DNA of 22,864 nucleotides, taken from the IMG/VR virus record IMGVR_UViG_3300032298_000149, positions 1 to 22,864 of that record; one strand, written 5' to 3'. The notes beneath the pieces are model-generated. The model was not told where the DNA came from, did no database searches, and saw only the letters and a list, made by a program, of their open reading frames with translations. Source of the DNA: a virus. The position numbers were made by a program, and so were the translations under genes. Shown here piece after piece: positions 15,159 to 21,679 of this stretch (its first letter is position 1; every line of letters starts with the position of its first letter).

Positions 15159-15478
15159 GAACAAATCTGCGCTAGCTTTGCAGCAGTATTGATCGCACCC
15201 AACGCAATATGCAACTGGCCAGCAGCTCTAGCTTCTTGCTGTAGCGTTGCACATTGACTAAGCAAATCAGCCACCATTTGGGGGCGTTCTAAGTCCCAAT
15301 CTGCTTTGAGCATCTCACGCGCAACAACTAAGTATTGATCGCAACTACGCGCACCAACCCCCCAGTGTTCCGAAGCATATTGAATGCAGTCTGATCTACG
15401 GCCACCATTAGCGATGATCCGCGCAAGCTGATTTGCGCGTTCAATCGTTTCCTGTTTGGTGCCTCGGGGTGCTGCCAT
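15155..15478 (-). CDS. terS: Terminase small subunit-like protein
   Basis: This 107-aa, helical protein precedes the large subunit with a 4-base overlap. It starts MAAPRGTKQETIERANQLARI, has a helix-turn-helix-like part (GGRRSDCIQYASEHWGVGARSCDQYLVVAREML, about 26-58) and a C-terminal helix pair ending in LGAINTAAKLAQICS. Small subunits bind the packaging start site and regulate TerL. Function is inferred from position, size and the helical N-terminal DNA-binding look. Its start lies only 14 bases after the T run of a terminator. Confidence 0.78.
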   Translation of the reverse strand: MAAPRGTKQETIERANQLARIIANGGRRSDCIQYASEHWGVGARSCDQYLVVAREMLKADWDLERPQMVADLLSQCATLQQEARAAGQLHIALGAINTAAKLAQICS

Positions 15479-15492
15479 AAATAGATGCTAGC

Positions 15493-15518
15493 AAAAGCCC
15501 CCAACAAATGTCAGGGGC
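15493..15518 (-). terminator. Rho-independent terminator upstream of terminase small subunit
   Basis: On the minus strand a 9-bp stem (GCCCCTGAC with GTTGGGGGC, two wobble pairs) closes an ATTT loop and is followed by TTTT. It lies just after the cyAbrB stop and 14 bases before the terminase small subunit start. It divides the replication/regulation genes from the virion genes. No promoter can fit between its T run and the terminase start, so late transcription must start further upstream or read through. Confidence 0.85.
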
Positions 15519-15526
15519 CGATGGTA

Positions 15527-15883
15527 TCAGAGTTTACTGATTGCCACGATACCTTCCTCGACATCGACTTCAACGGCGAATTTATCGCCGGGTGCTAGGC
15601 CAAGCTGACTGGTGTAACCACCGGATAGGATGGCATTACCGTTTTTCTGGATGGTGCCTTCATAGGAGAGAGCACGGCCAGATTTCGGTGCTTTGACGAC
15701 TTTAAGGCCATAGGCCTCAAGAAGTCCAGAACGCAGTGCGGCAATTTTTGGTTTGCCTTCTGCGGTGACGTACCCGGTTGCTGCTGCCAGTTCGGGTTCA
15801 GATACTTCGCCAAGGATTTTGACTTGTGCGAGCAGTTCGGAGCCTGTGAGTGCCATGTATGTGGTTGTGACCGTTGGAATCAT
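15527..15883 (-). CDS. Cyanobacterial AbrB-like transcription regulator (cyAbrB)
   Basis: From the internal ATG at 15856 the product starts MALTGSELLAQVKILGEVSE, the near-universal start of cyanobacterial AbrB proteins (MALTG-x-LL-KVKELG). It continues with ATGYVTAEGKPKIAALRSGLLEAYGLKV, matching the family's GYV(S/T) and LLEAKG parts. The C-terminal half, ALSYEGTIQKNGNAILSGGY and LGLAPGDKFAVEV, is the swapped-hairpin AbrB DNA-binding domain, which in cyAbrB is at the C-terminus. In host cells cyAbrB proteins regulate nitrogen and carbon genes. The outer ATG at 15883 overlaps the clamp stop (ATGA) and would add nine residues; either start is possible. A terminator follows the gene. Confidence 0.86.
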   Translation of the reverse strand: MIPTVTTTYMALTGSELLAQVKILGEVSEPELAAATGYVTAEGKPKIAALRSGLLEAYGLKVVKAPKSGRALSYEGTIQKNGNAILSGGYTSQLGLAPGDKFAVEVDVEEGIVAISKL

Positions 15884-16941
15884 ACACGAACCTGCACGGG
15901 CATGACAAGGTAAAGCTGACCGTCAATACCTACTGGCGACATGATGACAGGTGTGGTTGACGTGTTGGCTTGCATTTGAACCTTGGCACCATCAAAGTGC
16001 TTGAGGCCATCGACCAGGTAACGGACATTGAAGGCGGTATCAGGAAATGAACCGGAGCAGGTAAGTTTTTCAGCACCGCTGCTGGCTTCAGAATCCGCAA
16101 CGATCGATAGGGTTTTGTTTTTGACCGAAAGCCTTACCACATCGGAGTTAATGATGGCAATACGTTCTAGGGCTGCGATCAGGGCGATGCGATCAGCGGT
16201 GATGGTGTGCTTGAAGGTTTCAGGCACCAACTTTGCTACGGCGGGGTAGGCGCCTGCGAGTGTGCGGGAGGTGATGGTGACGCCATCGGCAATGATGATC
16301 GCTTGGCTGCTGGATGCGGCAAGCGTTACCTCCAGGCTGTCTAGGCGCTGGATAGCGGAGATGCTACGTGTCGGCAGGATGATGTCAATGACACCATCGG
16401 CTGGCTGGGTGCGGGTGACCATGCGATGACCATCGGTTGCCTCGATGCGCATGGTGCCGGTCTCTATGGCGACGTGTAGGCCGCAGATGACGCCTTTGGA
16501 CTCATCGGTGGCAGCAGCAGCCAAAGCCGCACGCATGGGCTCCACAAGGGCCACGGAGACGGCTCCAGCAGTATCGACGACCGGAAGGGCGGGGAAGTCG
16601 TCTGCATCGTGTCCAGCGAGCTGGTAGGAGCCTGTAGCGCTCGACAAGCTGACGGCAGTGCCATCGGCGGTAAGGAGCAAGGCGGCATCACTGTCTAGGC
16701 GTCCGACGATCTCAGATAGGACGCGGTATGGGACGGCGATAGAGCCTGCGGTTTCAACTGAGGCAAGGATTGTGGTTGAGATGCCAAGTTCAAGATCAAA
16801 TGCCGAAACGCGCAGGTGGCCGTCGGCCATGGCATCGATCAGGACATTGGCGAGAATCGGATGGGTCTTGCCGTTGGAGACAGCGCGACCGACGACCTTA
16901 AGCGCGTGGTTGAGGTCGGACTGAGCGGTAATAAATTTCAT
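15880..16941 (-). CDS. dnaN: DNA polymerase III sliding clamp (beta subunit)
   Basis: This 353-aa protein has the three-domain beta clamp pattern: MKFITAQSDLNHALKVVGRAVS (domain 1), GSYQLAGHDADDFPALP near 105-121 and VKVxx LATDGHRM-type EATDGHRMVTR in domain 2, and NVRYLVDGLKHFDG then MQANTSTTPVIMSPVG in domain 3, ending in LYLVMPVQV. The opening resembles cyanobacterial DnaN by eye (THPILANVLIDA). The usual length is 365-390 aa, so it is slightly short but complete. It would tether a polymerase to DNA during phage replication; no polymerase gene is in the window, so host Pol III is the likely partner. The stop overlaps the cyAbrB start. Confidence 0.93.
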   Translation of the reverse strand: MKFITAQSDLNHALKVVGRAVSNGKTHPILANVLIDAMADGHLRVSAFDLELGISTTILASVETAGSIAVPYRVLSEIVGRLDSDAALLLTADGTAVSLSSATGSYQLAGHDADDFPALPVVDTAGAVSVALVEPMRAALAAAATDESKGVICGLHVAIETGTMRIEATDGHRMVTRTQPADGVIDIILPTRSISAIQRLDSLEVTLAASSSQAIIIADGVTITSRTLAGAYPAVAKLVPETFKHTITADRIALIAALERIAIINSDVVRLSVKNKTLSIVADSEASSGAEKLTCSGSFPDTAFNVRYLVDGLKHFDGAKVQMQANTSTTPVIMSPVGIDGQLYLVMPVQVRV

Positions 16942-17147
16942 GATGCGGCTTCGGTTAGGGCGGTGATGATGGCGCTGTAATCGGCGTCGAAGCTGGCGAC
17001 CAGTTCGGCGGGAATGGGGATGCCTTCGTCTTGTGCGTTATCGCGGATTGCGTTGGCGGTTGCCAGCGCCAAGGTCATGGCGTCATGAAGACGGTTGATG
17101 ACGGGCGACTGCCTGGCTGTGATGCGAATCAAGTCTGGTGATGACAT
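16938..17147 (-). CDS. Unknown small protein, 69 aa (or 46 aa)
   Basis: The 69-aa ORF starts at ATG 17147, which is 62 bases inside the end of the RHH gene in another frame. An inner ATG at 17078, five bases after the RHH stop, would give a 46-aa protein with no overlap. The helical product (TLALATANAIRDNAQDEG and ELVASFDADYSAIITALTEAA) has no recognised family. It overlaps the DnaN start by four bases (ATGA), which supports its being translated. I give the long version; the short one is at least as likely. Confidence 0.5.
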   Translation of the reverse strand: MSSPDLIRITARQSPVINRLHDAMTLALATANAIRDNAQDEGIPIPAELVASFDADYSAIITALTEAAS

Positions 17148-17379
17148 ACGCGGTTAATAACTCAACATGCTGCCTCGGGACAACACCACCCATAAAGGCA
17201 GCGGCATCAGAGACCAACGCATGGTATGCGCTTGGCGTCAGCCCATAAAGCCCCTGTTCATAATCCGCAACAATTGCCCGCTGCCGGATCAATGCCGAGC
17301 GGTTGGTGCCTGCCGCTGCCGCCTGCCGGTCGATCAGGTCCAGATCGGACGGCTGGAAACGGACTTTGACTTCCTGCAT
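17083..17379 (-). CDS. Ribbon-helix-helix (Arc/CopG-type) regulator
   Basis: This 98-aa protein has an N-terminal ribbon-helix-helix at about residues 3-35: the strand EVKVRFQPSDLDLIDRQAAA followed by the turn AGTNRSALIRQRA. The remaining part is helical and ends in a basic, His/Ser tail. RHH proteins bind short repeated or inverted sites as dimers. Directly upstream of its ATG (at 17379) lies an array of TGTTACG heptamers, with the first copy six bases from the start, so it probably regulates itself. The last 65 bases overlap the next ORF in another frame unless that ORF uses its inner start. Confidence 0.8.
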   Translation of the reverse strand: MQEVKVRFQPSDLDLIDRQAAAAGTNRSALIRQRAIVADYEQGLYGLTPSAYHALVSDAAAFMGGVVPRQHVELLTAYVITRLDSHHSQAVARHQPSS

Positions 17380-17403
17380 GGGCCTGTTACGCCTGTTACG
17401 GTG

Positions 17404-17424
17404 GTGTTACGCCTACCGTAACAC
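17404..17424. promoter_or_regulatory. Perfect inverted repeat upstream of the RHH gene (candidate operator)
   Basis: GTGTTACG and CGTAACAC form perfect 8-bp arms around a 5-bp spacer (CCTAC), about 25-45 bases upstream of the RHH start. Two more heptamers (17385 and 17394) sit between this repeat and the start. The site would suit a dimeric regulator such as the adjacent RHH protein. Confidence 0.6.
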
Positions 17425-17620
17425 GCAGATCGCCCGCCAGTACAGGGGTTTGGTGCCCTCTGTTACGTTGTTACGCTTTTTTAGGTATATAGATAGATAG
17501 AGGGGTTTTTCAGGGGTCTGTCCTCCCTCTCTCTTAGTAAGGGGGGCTCTTGCCGGAAAGCGTAACAAGCGTAACAAACGTAACAACCCAGTCACTGACA
17601 GGGTTTTTACCGTAACAGAT

Positions 17621-17640
17621 GGCGTAACAAGTGTTACGCC
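17621..17640. promoter_or_regulatory. Perfect inverted repeat at the end of the primase gene (candidate operator)
   Basis: GGCGTAACA and TGTTACGCC form perfect 9-bp arms with a 2-bp centre. It spans the primase stop codon (17634-17636). On the minus strand no T run follows, so it is not a normal terminator. It fits the same heptamer family as the upstream array, so it is likely part of that system. Confidence 0.6.
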
Positions 17641-20099
17641 TCAAGTGGGAGCGTTACGGCGCGGCAGGTGCCTGCCATGCCCTTAAACCGTGTCACACCA
17701 GCGCGTGTGGCGCCTGGAAGCCGTGCGAGCACCGTTGACCAGCACGTAACCCATGGCGTATCGCGCAGGATGGCTGCGATGGCTGTGGCGTTGTTGGCGA
17801 CGTAGATCAGGTCACCATCAGCTTTGATGCCGTTACGCCCGATGGTGGCCTGCGCGAGGGTAGGCGTAACGTCGATGTCATGGGAGCGGCTTGCTGAAAT
17901 TTGTATCAATTCACCGATAGTCCTGGTGACTGTTTTATCACCTTCGACGCGCATTTGATGCTCCAGTATGTACTGTAAGCAACGCTTTTCATCCGGTATT
18001 TCTGTTGACTGGCTGTAAGGGTCCCAGTTAATTTTATTTACAACATCCCTAGCTTGCTCGGCAGTTGGTATCTCTTTGGACTGCATAGACCATGCACCGG
18101 CTAATAATGTACCGTATTGATCGCCAAGGCGTTGGCTATCAAATGCCTCTGCTGCTATACGTGTAAAAATACGAGTGCTAGCGCGTATTACTGGAATAAG
18201 CGATATTGTACGAGCCTGCAAACGACGGCCAATTTCTGTAGTAATGAGTCGATCAAGATCACGCTCTAATTTCTCCCAATGCGCGATACGAGTTTCCTTT
18301 GCGATTTCATTTGGATTACGCAAAGTAAGCTGAGCAAAGCGTGATTTATCAGCACCTTGTTTCAAGGCAGTTGCAATACTTGACATCAAAAACATCGACC
18401 GTATGGTATAACGTTGCGTATCACCTTCGGGGCTTCCTTTTAATGTATGCGCTTTGGATTCAGAGCTTGCAACACGCGCTAGGCCAAGAACTGCTTGCAT
18501 ACGTTGCTGGTCCGAGCGTTCATTTGATTCGGCTTCATCAAATACAACCGGCAACGCATCAGCGCGTAATGCTTGGCGGATACCTGGTTCTGTGGTATTA
18601 CCACTGACTATGAGACCCATGTCACCAAGCAATGGGCCGACATATTTTTCTAAGACTGCGGATTTACCGGAACCTGCACCTGCGGTAAGCCATGCGTGCG
18701 GGCGCCATGTAAGTGCTCCACATATTGGCGCAAGTGCAACCCAGCCGGCCAGTAGGGAGCCGGAGCCTTCAGCTTCCCAGTGGAAACGCTCTGCTAGCTC
18801 AAGAAGTGCCCATGACTCTTGATCTGTTAATGGTTCAACGTCGGTTGGACCCTTGAGGCTTACCAAACGCTGATAGATGTATAAGCTACTTGGTACTGCT
18901 GTTGTGGTGGGCTGTGAGGTGCCATCAACAATAAGGCGATCACCTAGGTGCAGGACAGTACGCTTATTGTCCCACCATGCACCGCGTCCACGTATGCGAT
19001 CAGGGCTGTAGACACCTACTGCGGCCTGCTGCGTAAAGAGGCTAGCTGCTGCTGCGGTCCAGTTGACGCCTGTTTTGGAGGTATAAAGAGTCTCCCAGTA
19101 GCTAAGTGGTGCAAGAGCAACTAAATTGGTTCCCGTATGGCTGCTGCGTGATAGGCGTGTTACCTGCCCCGTGCTACTGGGTTGGTAGTAGTAGGAGTCA
19201 TTATCAAAACCAAGACATATGAAATGTGCGCCAGCCGACGGCAATGGCGGTGGATCCAATACTGGTACTTCGACTGGTACTGGCGTCGCCGCCGGCAACG
19301 TAATTGGCGCTGAGCGGTTTGCCTTGAGATATTCAGCGGCTTCTGATGGCGTCCATGTTGCATCAGCTAGATCCCAGCCATCCGGTGCATCAGGCGGTGG
19401 AGTGACGATACGAACAAGTTCAGCACCTGCGGCAAGTAGACGCGGCGCTAGCTTTGCCATTGCTTCACGGCCTGGATCATCAGCATCAGGCCATAGGATC
19501 GCCTTGCGACCTGCTATGGGCGACCAATCAGCCTTGTCGATGGCTTTACAACCACTGGGCCATGTGATGCAAGCAACCTGCGGAAATAATGCTTGCGCTG
19601 CATCTGTTGCCTTTTCGCCTTCGCAGATCAGTACAGGGCCTGCGGTATCTGGACGCGCCCAATAAAGAGGACGCGGTGCAGGCGGTGCCTTCCATTTCCA
19701 GCCTGCACCATCAAACCAGAGCGGGCGAATCTTTTTACCAGGAAAGCGGCAAACAAAAAAGGTATTACTGTAACGCCATACATGCTCAGCGCCTGCGGTA
19801 GGCGGTTCCGGGATGATGCCTAGATGCTGCTCAATGCGTGTTGCGGCTTCGGCATAGGACCAATCCATCTTGCGCATGAGCATATCCATTCCGCTGCCGG
19901 CACCGCCGGACTGGTTTTTGCCACCGCAACGATTACAAAACCAGGAGCCGGTGCCGTCTTTGTCGTCAAAGCGATAGCGATCGGTACCACCGCATAGCGG
20001 GCACGGCTGATGCTTGTCGGTTAACTGCTCTGGCGTAAGGCCAGCAAGTTGCGCCAGCAGGTCAGGCCACCTGCCGTTAGCGAGGTCTGATATAGTCAT
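17634..20099 (-). CDS. Primase-helicase (zinc finger, TOPRIM, DUF927-like ATPase)
   Basis: This 821-aa replication protein has an N-terminal zinc-binding motif with Cys33, Cys36, Cys55 and Cys58 (CPLCGG, then WFCNRCG), as in phage primases. A TOPRIM primase domain follows: VLICEGEKATDAA (Glu160) and AILWPDADDPG (Asp205, 207 and 208). Residues of about 290-420 hold a DUF927-like part (WETLYTSKTGVNWTAAAASL, WWDNKR-TVLHLGDRLI). The ATPase has Walker A TAGAGSGKS (about 472-480) and Walker B ALPVVFDEAE (about 515-524). The C-terminal 200 residues include a region (TRTIGELIQISASR) that may bind DNA. It would prime and unwind phage DNA. The ATG overlaps the stop of the 47-aa RHH gene (ATGA). Confidence 0.9.
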   Translation of the reverse strand: MTISDLANGRWPDLLAQLAGLTPEQLTDKHQPCPLCGGTDRYRFDDKDGTGSWFCNRCGGKNQSGGAGSGMDMLMRKMDWSYAEAATRIEQHLGIIPEPPTAGAEHVWRYSNTFFVCRFPGKKIRPLWFDGAGWKWKAPPAPRPLYWARPDTAGPVLICEGEKATDAAQALFPQVACITWPSGCKAIDKADWSPIAGRKAILWPDADDPGREAMAKLAPRLLAAGAELVRIVTPPPDAPDGWDLADATWTPSEAAEYLKANRSAPITLPAATPVPVEVPVLDPPPLPSAGAHFICLGFDNDSYYYQPSSTGQVTRLSRSSHTGTNLVALAPLSYWETLYTSKTGVNWTAAAASLFTQQAAVGVYSPDRIRGRGAWWDNKRTVLHLGDRLIVDGTSQPTTTAVPSSLYIYQRLVSLKGPTDVEPLTDQESWALLELAERFHWEAEGSGSLLAGWVALAPICGALTWRPHAWLTAGAGSGKSAVLEKYVGPLLGDMGLIVSGNTTEPGIRQALRADALPVVFDEAESNERSDQQRMQAVLGLARVASSESKAHTLKGSPEGDTQRYTIRSMFLMSSIATALKQGADKSRFAQLTLRNPNEIAKETRIAHWEKLERDLDRLITTEIGRRLQARTISLIPVIRASTRIFTRIAAEAFDSQRLGDQYGTLLAGAWSMQSKEIPTAEQARDVVNKINWDPYSQSTEIPDEKRCLQYILEHQMRVEGDKTVTRTIGELIQISASRSHDIDVTPTLAQATIGRNGIKADGDLIYVANNATAIAAILRDTPWVTCWSTVLARLPGATRAGVTRFKGMAGTCRAVTLPLEA

Positions 20100-20239
20100 T
20101 TTGGCTGCGCTTGCGCCATAGCACGCGTCAGGTGGTCACGGATCACGGCACCGATACCATGGCCGTATTTTGTTTGAGCCTCAAGCCAGCGCCGCAGGTC
20201 TGGGGGGATGGTAATGCTCGTCGATCGAGTCTGGGCCAT
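20096..20239 (-). CDS. Mini ribbon-helix-helix protein, 47 aa
   Basis: A 47-codon ORF with ATG at 20239 and TGA at 20096-20098. It has an RHH fold pattern: strand RSTSITIPPDLRRWLEAQ, a turn (KYGHGIG) and helix AVIRDHLTRAMAQAQ. It is the first gene of the minus-strand unit, right at the divergent promoter, and its stop overlaps the primase start. A leading RHH gene with an inverted repeat in front of it is a common autorepressor design. It is short but whole: RHH domains need about 45 residues. No close family was recognised. Confidence 0.78.
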   Translation of the reverse strand: MAQTRSTSITIPPDLRRWLEAQTKYGHGIGAVIRDHLTRAMAQAQPK

Positions 20240-20264
20240 GTGGCGCGGTGCAGGTGGTTGCCAG

Positions 20265-20293
20265 ATCCTAGCAGCCTATGCTAGGGTTAGCAA
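20265..20293 (-). promoter_or_regulatory. Candidate sigma70-type promoter for the minus-strand unit
   Basis: The minus strand has TTGCTA (20288-20293) and TAGGAT (20265-20270) separated by exactly 17 bases. Each box has four of six matches to the -35 and -10 consensus. Transcription would start near 20258, about 20 bases before the mini-RHH ATG. The overlapping inverted repeat supports a controlled promoter. Without data this remains a prediction. Confidence 0.5.
20267..20285. promoter_or_regulatory. Inverted repeat CCTAGCA-N5-TGCTAGG, candidate operator
   Basis: Perfect 7-bp arms with a 5-bp spacer lie in the divergent intergenic region, overlapping the -10 box and spacer of the predicted minus promoter. 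A dimeric repressor such as the mini-RHH protein encoded next to it could bind here and control both directions. It differs in sequence from the TGTTACG family, so it may serve a different protein. Confidence 0.55.
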
Positions 20294-20329
20294 GCACCCA
20301 TGGCAATGCCCACCAAATAAACGCTGGCG

Positions 20330-21679
20330 ATGAACCTCCGCCCCTACCAAACGCAACTAATAGATCAAATCCGCCTGCAATACCAGCTTGGGCATCGGTC
20401 GGTCCTAGCCGTACTACCTACTGGCGGCGGCAAAACCGTATGCTTCAGCCATATTGCGCAAGCTGCGGCAAAGAAAGGCAACCGCGTTTGTATTTTGGTG
20501 CATCGCGCTGAGTTACTGGATCAAGCAAGCCGCAGTATGCCATTGCATCATGGCATTATTGCAGCAAACCGCAGCATGGATTTGTCTGCTGCGGTACAGA
20601 TTGCAAGCGTGCAAACATTAGCGCGGCGCCTGCATTTATTACCGCGTGATTTCTTCCAACTGCTAATTGTTGATGAGGCGCACCATACCAGTGCAGGTCA
20701 ATGGTCTACGGTGGTCAATCATTTTGAATCTGCGCGGTTGCTTGGTGTAACGGCAACACCGATCAGACTTGATGGTAAAGGCTTAGGTGAGCACTACCAG
20801 GCAATGGTTCAAGGACCAAGTGCCGCATGGCTAACCGATAACGGATACCTTGCTAATGCACGTGTGCTGGCACCGCCTGGTTTTAATACCACCGGCCTGC
20901 GCAAGCGTATGGGTGATTTTGACACCCGCGAAGCTGAGCATCGGATCGGCACGATAATGGGCGACTGCTTAAGCCATTACCGCAAACACCTTGAAGGGCA
21001 AACGGCGATTGCGTTCTGCTGTTCAGTAGCGCACGCTGAGGCCGTGGCTTCTCTCTTCCAGTGCAATGGCATACCAGCCGCCAGTATTGACGGCAGCATG
21101 ACTGGTGAGCAGCGGCGTGATCTATTGCAGGCACTTGGTACTGGCAGGATCAAAGTTTTGACATCTTGCGCATTGATCGGTGAAGGCATCGACGTGCCAT
21201 CAGTTGGGGGCTGCATCCTGCTGCGACCTACTGCTAGCACCAGCCTGCACCTGCAAATGATTGGCCGATGCTTGCGGCCATCACCCGGCAAGGCTGCTGC
21301 GGTGGTACTAGATCATGTCGGTAATACGCTGCGGCTAGGCCACCACCTAGAGCAACGTGAATGGACGCTAGACGGTGAGCACAAAAAAGACCGAGAAAAA
21401 GCACCATCGGTTAAGGTATGCCCGAAATGCTTTGCTGCAATGGCCAGCCAAGCAAGGCAATGCTTGGAATGCGGCCATGCATTTGTTGCTGAAACAAGGG
21501 AGCTTGAGGTCGTTAAAGGTGAGTTAACAGAACTCGACCTAAGCAAACAACGCCAACGCGCTGAGGTAGGCGGCGCCCGCAGCATGGAGGATCTGCTACG
21601 GCTTGAGCGGCAACGCGGCTACAAATCAGGCTGGGCAAAGCATATAATGGCTGCACGGCAAACCAGGAGGGTGGGATGA
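20330..21679 (+). CDS. DEAH superfamily 2 helicase with C-terminal zinc ribbon
   Basis: This 449-aa protein is an SF2 helicase. It has the Q-motif-like start LRPYQTQLIDQI, Walker A PTGGGKT (residues 30-36), DEAH (115-118), TATP (141-144), and the C-terminal core motifs SIDGSMTGEQRRDLL, GEGIDVPSV and QMIGRCLRP (308-316). A zinc ribbon follows with Cys363, Cys366, Cys377 and Cys380 (CPKC, CLEC). The closest look is to phage and bacterial restriction-type or SSL2-like helicases. It could act in phage DNA replication, recombination or repair. It leads the plus-strand set; its stop overlaps the methyltransferase start (ATGA). No clear Shine-Dalgarno is seen in front of the ATG. Confidence 0.9.
   Translation: MNLRPYQTQLIDQIRLQYQLGHRSVLAVLPTGGGKTVCFSHIAQAAAKKGNRVCILVHRAELLDQASRSMPLHHGIIAANRSMDLSAAVQIASVQTLARRLHLLPRDFFQLLIVDEAHHTSAGQWSTVVNHFESARLLGVTATPIRLDGKGLGEHYQAMVQGPSAAWLTDNGYLANARVLAPPGFNTTGLRKRMGDFDTREAEHRIGTIMGDCLSHYRKHLEGQTAIAFCCSVAHAEAVASLFQCNGIPAASIDGSMTGEQRRDLLQALGTGRIKVLTSCALIGEGIDVPSVGGCILLRPTASTSLHLQMIGRCLRPSPGKAAAVVLDHVGNTLRLGHHLEQREWTLDGEHKKDREKAPSVKVCPKCFAAMASQARQCLECGHAFVAETRELEVVKGELTELDLSKQRQRAEVGGARSMEDLLRLERQRGYKSGWAKHIMAARQTRRVG
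21665..21670 (+). promoter_or_regulatory. Strong Shine-Dalgarno AGGAGG for the methyltransferase
   Basis: AGGAGG lies 5 bases before the ATG at 21676 and 8 before the second ATG at 21679. Most genes in the window lack such a site, so this one is unusual. The spacing slightly favours the second ATG, which would drop one Met. Confidence 0.7.

Larger units (their letters stand above)
17385..17640. repeat. Control/origin region: 12 heptamers TGTTACG / CGTAACA
   Basis: This 254-bp gap between the RHH and primase genes has no credible gene. The heptamer TGTTACG starts at 17385, 17394, 17405, 17461, 17469 and 17632, and its complement CGTAACA at 17417, 17561, 17570, 17579, 17611 and 17623. Three copies at 17561-17587 form a 9-bp tandem repeat (CGTAACAAG, CGTAACAAA, CGTAACAAC). 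A central stretch (about 17477-17560) between two clusters is rich in A/T and in one-sided purine or pyrimidine runs with TAGATAGATAGA. Such arrays are seen as replication-origin iterons or as operators for RHH repressors; which one applies here is not known. Confidence 0.8.

Noticed and set aside
17561-17587. Three 9-bp tandem repeats as a CRISPR-like array
   Set aside because: Units are far too short and have no spacers. They belong to the wider heptamer set.
17413-17595. 60-aa minus-strand ORF in the heptamer region, with LLRLLRLLR
   Set aside because: The repeated Leu-Leu-Arg comes directly from the 9-bp DNA repeat. There is no ribosome site, family match or coupling to neighbours.
20883-21134. 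Minus-strand ORFs opposite the helicase (also 20977-21291 and 21313-21585)
   Set aside because: All are antisense to a well-supported SF2 helicase and show no domain pattern.
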